From contig NC_072470.1 in assembly GCF_027596085.1 (NCBI RefSeq), positions 3,408,188-3,472,187 of the forward strand: a DNA stretch of 64,000 nucleotides. The letters run 5' to 3'. The stretch comes from Anoplopoma fimbria (Eukaryota; Chordata; Actinopteri; Perciformes; Anoplopomatidae). This document shows, one piece after another, positions 11,057-22,434 of the stretch. The translations under genes were made by a program, and so were the position numbers. Below the pieces are notes generated by a model. It saw only the letters and a program-made list of their open reading frames with translations, was not told the DNA's origin and did not search any database. Each line of letters begins with the position of its first letter. Positions within the stretch are counted from its first letter, which is position 1.

Positions 11057-11370
11057 CTAACCAGAAGTGCAAAAGAAGCAGTAAAGGTGGAATGTGCTAT
11101 ACATATACATATTATACAATAAATACAAATAAAAATGTTTTATTCTATTTTTATTTTTATTTATTGTATAATATGTTGTATTTGTTATCTGTTTCTATGT
11201 AGTTGAGCTGCTGCAACACCTGAATTTCCTCCATGGGGATCAATAAAGGAATATAATAATAATAATAATAATAATAGATAAATAATAATAAAAAAAGAAA
11301 AATAACAGTATGAGTAGTATATATTAAATGCAAGATATATACAGTATATATATATAGTCTAAACTATATA
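11057..11370. repeat. retroelement-derived repeat cluster, copy 3
   Basis: Begins AACCAGAAGTGCAAAAGAAG as in copy 1, then jumps to the GAGCTGCTGCAACACCTGAA / GGATCAATAAAGGAATATAA tail as in copy 2. It therefore looks like an internal deletion derivative or a recombinant between neighbouring copies. Confidence 0.7.
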
Positions 11371-11603
11371 CAGTACCAGTCAAAAGTTTGGACACACCTT
11401 CTCATTCAATGGTTTTTCTTCATTTTTATTTTAATTTTTTTCTACATTGTAGATTAATATTGAAGACATCCAAACTATGAAGGAACACATATGGAATTAT
11501 GTGGTAAACAAACAAATGCTCAACAAACCAGAATATGTTTTATATTTTACATTCTTCAAAGTAGTTGAATGAGAAGGTGTGTCCAAACTTTTGACTGGTA
11601 CTG
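11371..11603. mobile_element. complete 233-bp Tc1/mariner-type MITE
   Basis: Terminal inverted repeats of 39 bp (11371-11409 and 11565-11603) are perfectly complementary, starting CAGTACCAGTCAAAAGTTTG on each strand. The element is flanked by TA on both sides (11369-11370 and 11604-11605), the target-site duplication of the Tc1/mariner superfamily. The 155-bp interior has no coding capacity, so it is non-autonomous. The end sequence is one found widely in fish genomes; I do not assign a family name. Confidence 0.92.
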
Positions 11604-11818
11604 TATGTATGGTGCGTTCACTGACAATACTTTGTCATTGTTTTAACATATAATGCGCTTTATGCAGCCTGACTTTATATGAGATTTATTGTCAAAGTGC
11701 TATTGGGTTTTTCATGAAATTATAGAATATACCAGATGATTTTTGTTTGAGATTAACACACATAATCCACTGTTAAAACAAATAAGTGAATACCCAATAC
11801 AAGGCAATTCTGCATTTA

Positions 11819-12010
11819 GATAAGATAAAATAAGATAATCCTTTATTAGTGGGGAATGTACAGGATTACAGCAGCATAGATATAGTGCAAACAAGAGACA
11901 TATTAAAAGAAAAACAAGTATTATAAATAGGCAATAAAAACAGTAAAGAATCCACAATAACTGAAATATTATATATACAGACAGAAAACTATTACAACTA
12001 TAATTGCACA
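11819..12010. repeat. retroelement-derived repeat, copy 4 (5' part)
   Basis: AGATAAGATAAAATAAGATA, AATCCTTTATTAGTGGGGAA, ACAGGATTACAGCAGCATAG, GTGCAAACAAGAGACAT and TTGCACAGTGTA occur in the order of an abundant percomorph interspersed repeat. The element is also represented in copies 1-2 and in a fragment at 50315-50475. Confidence 0.65.
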
Positions 12011-12150
12011 GTGTATTTGTATTGTATTTGTATTTCCATCAGGGTAAAGTTGTGCTTGTTTTTTTTAATTTTTATTAATTGCACATTTATTGTATGAATT
12101 ACACCATATCAACTAAGCATTGTCATTTTATGATAAGGTGCTGTGCAAAA

Positions 12151-12465
12151 TCTAATTTTATAACATCCATAGTTGTAGTTTACAGCAAAATCTAATTTTA
12201 TAACATCCATAGTTGTAGTTTACAGCAAAATCTAATTTTATAACATCCATAGTTGTAGTTTACAGCAAAATCTAATTTTATAACATCCATAGTTGTGGTT
12301 TACAGCAAAATCTAATTGTATAGCATCCATAGTTGTAGTTTACAGCAAAATCTAATTTTATAACATCCATAGTTGTAGTTTACAGCAAAATCTAATTTTA
12401 TAACATCCATAGTTGTGGTTTACAGCCAAATCTAATTTTATAGCATCCATAGTTGTGGTTTACAG
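12151..12465. repeat. 40-bp minisatellite, about 8 copies
   Basis: Eight contiguous copies of a 40-bp unit starting TCTAATTTTATAACATCCAT, at 12151, 12191, 12231, 12271, 12311, 12351, 12391 and 12431; the last is slightly incomplete. Copies differ at a few positions (AGTTGTAGTT versus AGTTGTGGTT, TAACATCC versus TAGCATCC). The array is perfectly phased, with no unique spacers, which excludes a CRISPR-like organisation. Confidence 0.97.
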
Positions 12466-15400
12466 TGTAGTTTATTATTATAATTTACAATAGGGAATGA
12501 AAAGTAAACTGTGGGGGCTCCTGGTAGTATGAAATTGGCTGTAACAGGTGCTAGGACTTTTATTTTTTACTTTTATTATTTTATTATTATGTATTTTTAA
12601 TTTATTAGCCACCCTAAATTAAATATTTATTTTGTGTCCAGCATATTCAATGTTGTCATTTTTGTTCCCCATCATTTTGAAGCAGGAATCCTTCCTTTCC
12701 GGTGCCAGGTTGACTCACTTTAGTCAACTTGATGAAGCAGCTTTACGAGCAGAGGGATTGTTTTTATTCTGGAGGTCTGCTCGTTTTGTACTCTGGCGTG
12801 TGCTGTTGCAAGAAAAGAGGGGCGGTGTAGAGTCAGCTGTCTTTTTCAAAATAAACAACAACCAAAACAATGTTAACCATGTAGGCTACTGTTATCACAA
12901 GTATTTTCAACTATGATGTTATTGCATGCTTAAATCTGTGTGTATGTGTCCATGTATCATGAATAATTAAGCATTTTATGTATTTTTCTGTTTAAAACAT
13001 AAAGAAAAGCTATGTTAGAGATCCTAGACTGCACCCATAGCCACTTAAAGTGATGTTTGATGAGTTTTTTTGACCATAAAATATAATCAACAGCCTCCTC
13101 ATTATATGTAACCTGCCACTCTATGTAGGTCAACACATATTGCACCTTCATATAGCCTCCTGCTGCGGCATGTGCTACTATACGGACACATATCAGGTTT
13201 CAACATGGGTTGGGTGCTCAGTAATAAATGCTGAGAATACCATGAAGTACAGATATAGGCTTGGCCCACTCCCAAATCTGCGTGACACTAATCTTTCTAA
13301 TAGCCTGGAGCAGATCTCCAACCATAAGCGCTGCTAAACGATTAGGAGGTCAAAGGTCCTGGGGGGATTTCTCTGCCAAGCTGGAAGCTGAGTCACCTGT
13401 TCTATATTGGCGTGTTGGCTTTCATCTTCAGCAGAACACACGGACCGGTACACGGCTTAATGGTTTCGAGCTGGAGGCACTAACACTGGAGGAGTTCAGT
13501 TCCTGTCGACGTTATTCCCCTGGCAGTGTTTTTGAACTTTCATCACAAATAAACTCTCTCTCTCTCTGTGGAAAGTGCATGAACTGCTTGTCTCTGTCCA
13601 GGAAACATGTGTGTGGGGGGTGTTTATCATTTCACAGATTACGCACTGAAAACATGCATCCAAAAACATCTGATAATCCATCAGGACCTTTTAAATTATG
13701 GTCACCAAATCACTCTATGATTAGATAATGCCTCATTGTTCTTTGTCCTACTAACTAATTAAATTACCTGTATTAAAGGTGAACCCTGCATGAACTTCTG
13801 CCCGTTCACCAAACTTCACCTGCAGGATTTGTTCTGCAAAATGATCGTGATATTGGTAATCGCTGAAGCCTTTTTGGAAGATAATACTCGAGCACCTGTG
13901 CTGAGAAACTATTTATATCACCTAAAAGAGGAAACTATCAATGAAGAATGCAATCAGTAGCACAGCAGAATCTAAAAATAAACATGAATTTGTTTTCCAA
14001 GATCTGCCTCGCAAGATATTATAATACAACCGGGCATTAATGCATATTGTTATTGTTATTTATGAAGTTTATGGTGGACTTTTCTAGTTTATTCTGAATG
14101 AATACTACCAGCCAACATGTAACACTTAGTTATAGATACTTTTCTTTGTTTTCTTTTCAGTTAGATTCATTTTATAGAGCTACAAAACATACTGAATCAT
14201 TCTTTATTAATCCAACATTGTCCCAAAATATTAAAACAAACAGTTTGCAATTTAACTTTGCATAGAAGCACAGTGGCCTTGGTGTTATATCAATACGATT
14301 TTTGTGCACTGTATAAATGATGATGTGGCAATTGTTTGCAAAATAAATTGTCGAAATGATGTTTAGATCAATTTCAATGTCAGACTAAACTCTTTGTTGG
14401 TGTTAAAGAAAGAAAATCTACTTTGCAGTTTGTTAGTTTATAATTAAAATAAAAAAAACAACAACTATAATTCCTTTATTTACAATCATAATGCACTGTA
14501 CGTCAGTAAACAATCATATTGAATTCATTTCTCAGAAAACTAAGTGTACTTATTCATGTTGTTCCATTTTAAGTGACCCATAAATAAATTCTTTGATTTT
14601 TCAAAGACCTAAATAAAGTATGCTTCACTGTGTTCTGTCTGTTAATCCCTCTCTGGATTCTGGTGTGCAGCATGCATTCTCCGTGTCAGCACGTATGCAT
14701 GCATGACACTGTAGTAATCATCCAACCTAAATTAAACATGAGCTTAATTCCAGGACCATCTTATAGCACGACACGCCGTTAGCTAAGCACACACGCTCCT
14801 CTCTTCCTCCGGCCTCGCTGAGCCTCCTTGATGGGTTTTCATGTCGTCATTCGGCTGTAAGTCTCTTTGTGAGTTTGCTCCAAGGTCACTGAAAGCCGAC
14901 TAGCTGCAGCGATGCAGGTACATCATAGAAGGAGAGTTTCCTCAGCTGTATGTTGAAGTCTTATTCATCTCCTCTTTGTATGGAAGGTCGTGAGAAGCTT
15001 TCCACTTATAAAACGGAATGAAATACTGAATTCAAGGAGAAGTTCATCTTTGAGCCCAACCATATGTAATATACTCTACATTTTTCTGTCTGCGAATGAC
15101 ACTGTTGCAAAACAAAAATGTAATAAATGTACATCTGTAACATATAAAACATGAAATGTGTCCATACTTGGTGTGATAAAAATGCTTTATGCTAATTTCT
15201 GTCCAGTTTGTTTCAAAGAGAAGGGTTACCACATCAATACTTTTTTTTTACATATTATGTTTTTATATATTAAAACCAACATTGTAGTTTGTTGAACCCC
15301 AAACAAAGAGGATGTAAAGCCAGGAAGGAATCAGGTAACATAAAAGATAGAAGATGTTGTATTACCTGTTTACATTCCTCCTGATGCAAACTCAAAAGAT

Positions 15401-17299
15401 GCACAACAGGAATGAACTTCTGTTTTTGTTTTGTCGTGTTGTTTCTTGTGTTGCGTAAATGGACTAAAGGCTACAACTGCAGTTCGTTGTGCAACCCTGT
15501 GTTGCAGAATTACACTGAATTAACCTTGAACCTATATGCACTGTAATGGTCCCATGCACATGCATGTACATGGCAGTTTATTTTTGCCAATTTGTCTATG
15601 TTTGGGAAAGAGTGCAAAAATAATATGGATGGAAAACACAAAATTAAACATTGCAACAGCATTTCTCTTTTTAGTTAAACCAAAGAGGATCTAAGCTGCC
15701 TGATCTGACATTCACACCCTCTCCTCGCTGTGATTGGCCAGCCGTATCGATGTGAGAGAGGAGCCGAGGTTTGAAGTTCTCTCTCTAGCTCCTTTTTTTA
15801 ATTCTTGGCACAACTATTTTTGTCACTTTCAGTGTGAACACGCTACGAATTCCTCTCTAGGACGACCAGCTCTGATTCAGATCAGGTATAAACACTTTTG
15901 ACAAGCTATTTCTTTCCTTAAAGCTTATCATTTCTCCACAAGAATTCCTGAACAAAGCAAGCTGTGTAAAATGTAAACAGACATTACTAAGCATTCAGCC
16001 GTGACAAAGAGATGACTTGCATCACGCTCATGTGGAAGAGTCGGGTTGTGTGGTGCGTCCGTCTTCCTCTGAGTGGGGAAGACCTACAGTTCTGGCTCTG
16101 GAGATTTACCATCCAGCTAATCCCATTACTCAACTATCAGATGCCAAATCCCCTCTAATGGCATTACACGTGCCAGAATTACGTATGATGATGCTTGCTA
16201 ATGAGAGCTCAGCAGATATACCTTACTGGAACCAGTGGCCCTTGCGTTCAGAGTAGCCCCGTGGCTCTGCGGCTTAATGGACTCAGTATTGAGTGTCGAG
16301 GGAAGTCAAATTTATCGACAAAGTGCTTTTAACAAAAAGCAGGTTGCTTGCAAAGTGCATTGCAGAGCAACAAAGGATGTAAATACATCTAAAAACTGCA
16401 ACGTCTAAATGTTCATAGTGAAGGGTGTGTGTTTGTGACGTGTGGTGTGTGACAATGAGAGCGGCAGGACAACGCCAAGGACAAGTGGACACTTTAAGAT
16501 GCAAGCATGAATGATGGATGGAAGGATGGAGTTTCACATACAAACCTCAAAACAGACTGTCACGTCCTCTGCTGCAGGGCCATTCGGAAAGGTCATTTTC
16601 AAAAGGTTATATGTCCACGGAAAGATAAAAGTGTTCAGAAATATGTAGACATTAGTAAATGTTGGCTTTGGTGCTGCCATACGTAAAAAAAAAAAGGAAT
16701 CATATTTGCTTGACCTCCAGTGGTTTAACTTTGTCCGCTGATGCAGAGATGGAGAAGATCAGGACAGAACATCACTGTGTTTTAGTCCTGGTGTTTAGTT
16801 ACCTCCACTCCTCTGTTTTCAGCAGAACCTGCAGGGATTTGCTCCCATTAGAAACCAGATCATAAAGGTCCAACACTGATTTTTTGGGGGATTTGGTTGC
16901 TCTGTGCAGGCCAGTCAACTCCTTCCTAAAGAGGTGAAACCATTTCTTTACGGACCTGGCTTCTTTCACAGGAGCACAGACACGTTTAAACAGGAAAAGG
17001 CCTTTTTGCAAACTGTTGACACAAAGCTGGAAGCCTACAGTTGGACAGAGGTCTGTACATGCAGTAGTCCATCCTCTACTTCCAATGCACTCTCTCATGA
17101 TAACCTGAAATATGGCACTAAACTTCCCTTTATGGATATTCCTCCCGTTTTTCTCATGATACTAAATGCACTTAGCCACTGAGATTAACGAGCTGCTTTT
17201 GCAAGCACAGATACTGCGGAGAAAGAAATATGCAGCCGAGTACGTGAGCAAAAATAGAATCAAAGTCACTTGAAAGAGACAGAACGTTTCCTACAGTGT
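12466..17299. other. gene-free single-copy DNA
   Basis: No recognisable exon, RNA gene or mobile element. The longest frame, 155 codons at 13261-13728 on the plus strand, has no domain, signal or family resemblance. 13990-15250 is AT-rich. A CCAAT word (GATTGGCCA) lies near 15733 in a slightly GC-richer segment (15690-15800). I see nothing else. Confidence 0.6.
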
Positions 17300-17960
17300 G
17301 CATTCAACCAGGCAGCGGTCCAATATTGAACCAAGCAGCCTCCTTCTGGGCCAAATCAGTTTAAATCCCTTCTGAGATTCTTCAGCATCACTTTAAAACT
17401 CAGCAAGAGAGCAATTCTGCATCAGTGTGCTCCGCTAAGAGCATCACACTGGAAGCCCCCTTTTGTCTCGTTTAAACTTGTTTTTAAAAACAATACTATC
17501 AGCAGGTAGTTCAGAGGCCTGGCAGCGCGGCTGGTGTCGGCTCTGTCCATACAGAGGCTCTCCAGCTCAAATCAAAGCCTCTCTTTTTGCTCTTAAAGCG
17601 CCCAGGAAAATGATTTATACGCCTGCTTTGGGCTTGTCGCGATGCCACTCAGAGCAATTTATCTTGTCTTGGCTCTGCCTCTCTGTAGCAAGGAGCCAGC
17701 CAACCTCCTCCCTCCCTCCTTTCTGTTGTTTCAGCATGAATGATCTTTTCCATTGACAGCTTTGTTCATCCCCGCAGGCAGATCTGCACCTGTAACCAAA
17801 GCCCGGTGGATACCGGCCTAATTACCGTTCTCATCTGGCACCCAGCTGCCTTCCTTGTCCTTGCACGAACCCATGCAGCAACCCACAGCAGAGGAGGCAT
17901 TAGCGAGTTAAAAATGAGCCTTCATCCCCGAAGCTGCTAAACCGAGTATCTCCAAAGCAG
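17300..17960. promoter_or_regulatory. candidate conserved non-coding cluster
   Basis: Two repeat-free, compositionally balanced segments: 17310-17470, with CCAATATTGAACC and AGCAATTCTG, and 17765-17945, with CACCTG E-box, CCTAATTACCG homeobox-type word and CAGCTG E-box. They stand out from flanking AT-rich DNA. Regulatory function is an inference. Confidence 0.3.
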
Positions 17961-20565
17961 CACACGTGAAGCTGAGGGGAAAAGTCTTTTAAGGTTTCAA
18001 GGTCAGCGAGGCGTCATGGGAATCAGAGGAAGAAGTTAAAAACACACTAAATCTACGGTTACATCGTCAATCGTTGTCGACAGTTCACGCTTATGTCACA
18101 GAGGCAGGTATCACTGTCCTCCTAATCCCCTGCATGCCTGCCGTGGTCTGCAACAGCTACTGTTTTTACACCCAGACATGCAAGAGCTGTCAGCGGCCGA
18201 GCCTCGAAAACATCGACTGGAGGGGGGAATGAGCTGCCTGTGCGTGGAGGGTCGACGGGTTCAATGTTTAAAAAAAGTAAAAGTGCAAAACCAAAGCAGA
18301 GGAAAGAGATGGTTGAACACCAGTCTAGAGAAAGTGGGGGTTGAAGAATGAGCATGCAACCTTCTCTGAATAAAACAAAAATCAACAATATTTCCTGTAC
18401 TGGTAGAGAATGTTTCTATCATGGATGAACTGATTGAACTGTGCAACATGATGACGCACACTGCAGAGAGGCACATTGTATAGTATAAACTCAACGAAGG
18501 ACAAATGTATTGTGCAGCTTAAAGCTCGACATCAAATGCTTTTCTTTCATTTTGTTCAGAGCTCAATGCCCCCATGCACTTAAATCAAGGCTCGGCTCTG
18601 CAGCATTTATATGTAAATCTTGACCTTTGCTGTGAAAAGAATGCTGTCCATCTCTTTGCTTTTCCACCTATGACACTAATCAGTGGTCTGTGGTCATATT
18701 TGTAGATTTTCCTCCTGGATTTTGTTTCTGTGAAGTTATTTCTAGTCAACAAGCAGCAGGTTGCTCACCTCTGAGCTCTGATCAGGCGTTCAGAAAAGGG
18801 AGTTTTATGTATTCAGGAGGAGTTTAGCAACAGAAAACCGTTTAAATGAACAACCTCTCCTAAAATACAACTTCTTCTCCTCTTTATTTTCCTCTCTGGT
18901 AGGACATGGAGGTGACGTGGCGCTGACAGCTCCAAATTTAATACGCAGCAGCCCATAAATACGCATCGGCATGACCAGGCTAGTTTGAAAATAACACCGT
19001 GTTAGAGCTGAGGAGGCCCAATGCTCCGAGCATGACGTGACTCTTATGCAATCGCACAATGAGGCCGTGATATTTGGGGAATGTAACTCAATACCCCCGA
19101 CCCTTTAATAGACGAGCTGTTGCCAACTCTTAGGGAGGCAACTGGCAGCTGTCCATCTCCGAGACAAGACAGGTCCAAGTTTCTTTGAGGGTGAAACCCC
19201 GATTTTAAACACATTTCAGGATTGAAGTGGACGTTAATGGAATCCACTTAAACATACTTCATGATTTTGAAAAAGTCTTCCAGACACTGAATCCATATTA
19301 GTACCACTTCATTAAAACCACTTAAGAAATCAGAAGCACATTGCTCTTAAAAATATATAATCATAAAATAATGACAACCAAGAGGCAACAGCATAATTAA
19401 AAAAGTTATTATTAATTCTGTGCAATGATTAAACTGTAAAAGTAAAGGTTATACCTGCTTCCAGTGGTTTTATAATCTGATTATGATGTTAACGAAGGCC
19501 CTCAAGTTACCTGATTCATTTGTATTTGACTGAATTACATTAAAGCAAGCTGAGTTTTACTGAAACGACATTATTAAGAACATAAAGTGACACAAGACTC
19601 ACCAGCTGTTGTCATTTTTTTCTTTTTCAAAAGCTGTTCCTTGATCTTTATTTCACTCAAACTCCAATCTTGATAACTTTGCAAACATCAAATCACTCCT
19701 GCTTTATTATTAACCTTTTTCTCAGCAGTCATTTACACTTCTCATAACCGGAAAATAAGGTGCTAACATTACCGATGGCTCTCTGCCAGCTGTTATTGCA
19801 CGCAAACCAGTATTTTATTATGAGTCACATAACATTTGACATATCTCCTTATCTAGTGTCAGTGAATGCAGCATAAGGTGTCAGTGAACACCAAGCCTGG
19901 CTCCTCCCCCAAACTATTCCCCATTTAAGGACAGATTATACCTTCCTATTTATTTCAATAATTTATTTCTTAAAATCTGTTCATTTTGCAAACCTGTTTC
20001 TGTCTTGTGTCTGTAACAAATATGTGTGCCCTATCAGTTTTCAAAACAATATCTAAGGTTGAGATCCCCAGGTGGTGCTGTCAGTTTTCTCCCCTTATTG
20101 CCTTCGCCACAACTTCATTTAAGGGAAAAGTCAGCTTGGGTTTCCTCTCAGAGGTCAACGCGTTTATTGCAGTGTTACTTGATTCTGTTTTAGACATGGG
20201 AGCTAAAGATAATTTTAAGTTTTTGGTCTGATTTCAAACTGTTACAGTAGTTTATTTTGAGTGTATATTGTATAAGGTTACTCTAAACTGAAAGTATTTT
20301 ATAGCCACAGTGGCAGAGCATCAGGTATCTTATGAAGCATTTCCTGAAGTGAGACATATAACAGAAAGCTCTTACAGCAGCGCATTAGTGTCCTCATACT
20401 GTGTGTGTGAAATGTTAAGTGTGTGTGTGTTGCAGGGACACACACTAGTTGTTCGTCAGCCTGGACTTCACATCCACTTGTCATGAGAAACTCATGTTTA
20501 CACGACTAAAAGGGGATGAATTGTCTGCAGAGGTCTAGTCAAAGTGTCGTCGCTGGCTTAATCCC

Positions 20566-20570
<5 letters not shown>
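17961..20570. other. gene-free DNA with one candidate element
   Basis: Mostly single-copy. 18990-19240 is a balanced, repeat-free segment with ATGCAATCGCACAATG and CAACTGGCAGCTGTC (E-box) words and could be a conserved element. The rest shows no exon, repeat or RNA gene that I can recognise. Confidence 0.45.
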
Positions 20571-20630
<60 letters not shown>

Positions 20631-20652
20631 TGTGTGTGTGTGTGTGTGTGTG
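20571..20652. repeat. (TG)n microsatellite, about 41 units
   Basis: A TG array with one AG interruption near 20629. It creates CVCV and HTHT frames on the two strands, which are not genes. Confidence 0.98.
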
Positions 20653-21239
20653 GTCGTAGATAATAGTTCTGGCCTTTCTGAACAGTGTGACAGCACTCAA
20701 CAGCTGTATGAGGCTCTGCCAAGGATCTCTCTCTCTTTTTTTCCTGGCAGTGATGAAATGTAAACTTCGTCTGTCTTTTTTTTGTGCTCACTTTCTCCCT
20801 TTCTGTCTCCCTCCATCTCTCCCCTCTGTTGTCTGCCTCACTCTCTCTCTTCCTCATTCTTTCTCTCCCTAGATAAAACATTGCTGTTATCATGCAGCAG
20901 ATGGCTGCGCTCTGCCACCCCCACTCCCACAATGCACCGGGGCTCCGTGTGGGAGTTTGAACACAGGCAGTAACATGGCCTCTGTATACACATACACATC
21001 ACCTGTACTACTATATACAGCTACATTTACATATCCCTCCTTGGTGTGGAAGATTGTAAGAAAAGCATAGACTCCACACTGAACTACATTTTGTTTTTGA
21101 GGCCAAAGGTCAATATTTTTTCTTCCACAACATGCACAAATGTTTTCATGCTAAGAATGTTAGTAACTCTGCTGGGAATAGACAGTCAAAGAACAAGTGA
21201 AATATGATTAAATGAACCATTAACCCTGTAAATATTCTA

Positions 21240-21600
21240 CAGTTTTTATCATCCCTTGCTTTGATAACTGCTTTACGCTTTCCAGATGTTTGTCCCTGTT
21301 TGTATGTCCTCAATTACTTTTCTTGCTGACAAGAAAAAGACGCAAGGAGATAGGAGTCAAAGTAATAGGCATTTATTTAAAAGAGACTTCCATGACTCGA
21401 AGAAGCCAATTAAATATGACGTTGGGCACAGCTGCATCATCTGTCCATTGTCACGCCTCTTTTATACATTACTGGAGTCAAAAAGACTAAAGCAAAGGAT
21501 CAACCAGGGTATCCTCGCTTCCTCCGGCAAGCTTCCTCACTACTTGAGATGCATTTTAGGAATTAGAACGTCCTCTAAGCTGGAGCACTGAGATCGATTT
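21240..21600. promoter_or_regulatory. candidate conserved non-coding element
   Basis: Repeat-free segment with AGCCAATTAAAT, a SOX-type CCATTGTCA word near 21448, CAGCTG near 21430 and AAGCAAAGGATC. Overlapping 101- and 66-codon frames have no protein resemblance. Support is compositional only. Confidence 0.28.
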
Positions 21601-22387
21601 CTGGGTCAAAAGCTGGAGGAGCGAGGAGACCTGGTTTCATGTTGTTTGCCCGTTTCCTATAGCGAGATGCCTTCTAACTAAATCATCTTGTGACGCCTGA
21701 GATTTCGCCCTGACAGAAAATGAATTAATAAAAGTGGTTTATCAAGTAAAACACGCCATACATTCTCTTGATTGAGCTTCTAAAGTATGAGGACATTACT
21801 TCTTTGTCATTGTAAACTGAATCGATTTTACCTTGGACTTTAGGACCTTTTCATTTCATGTACTCGTCTTTGTGAGTCTGCAGCTTCTTGTTTGGCGGCA
21901 CCTACATAAGGATTTTTGTGCTGGAAGTAGAAGCTTTACCTTGTTTTGGAACCAAACTCCTCACTTGGCATTTTTCTGTCAGGGTGAAGGGAGGGAGAGA
22001 GGGAGGGTTCTCGGTCCAGAGACGGTGACATCAGCGGTGCCTTTGGCGCCACTTATCTCCCCAGGATCTCCCAGCTGCCCTGGCATTTCCTGAAACGGGC
22101 CACACACACTATCAAGCTTAAACAATTCCAGGAACCTTTAAGGAGATTTTTCAGTGAAACTTCAAGAACCGACTTGTTTTTTCTTACAGGAGCCGAAGAA
22201 ATAACCATATGATAATAATGAATCATGCACGATAACATTATGTAGAAGAAGGTTTTCTGTTTTCAGTCGGGAAACTTAAGGTGTGCTTGTTTTGGATACC
22301 AATACATCCATCTAGATCTCAGAGTGTGATTCATTCGTTTCCACCTTTCCACCGGCATATCTGATGCGTGTTGCTGTGGTTGGGTGA

Positions 22388-22434
22388 AAGCTTGTTATCT
22401 CAAACTTTAAATGAAAGTTTGAGATAACAAGCTT
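22388..22434. repeat. perfect 21-bp inverted repeat with 5-base loop
   Basis: Left arm 22388-22408 begins AAGCTTGTTATCTC; right arm 22414-22434 is its exact reverse complement; the loop is AAATG. The hairpin is shorter than a microRNA precursor (usually about 60-80 nt) and no transposon end is visible around it. Confidence 0.95.

Noticed and set aside
12151..12465. CRISPR-like array
   Set aside because: The 40-bp units are directly contiguous with no unique spacers, and the genome is eukaryotic.
13261..13728. 155-codon plus-strand frame
   Set aside because: Longest frame without simple repeats in the 12-17 kb region, but no domain, signal, family resemblance or splice context; compatible with chance.
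22388..22434. microRNA precursor
   Set aside because: Total hairpin is only 47 nt with a 5-base loop and perfect pairing; precursor hairpins are longer and usually bulged.
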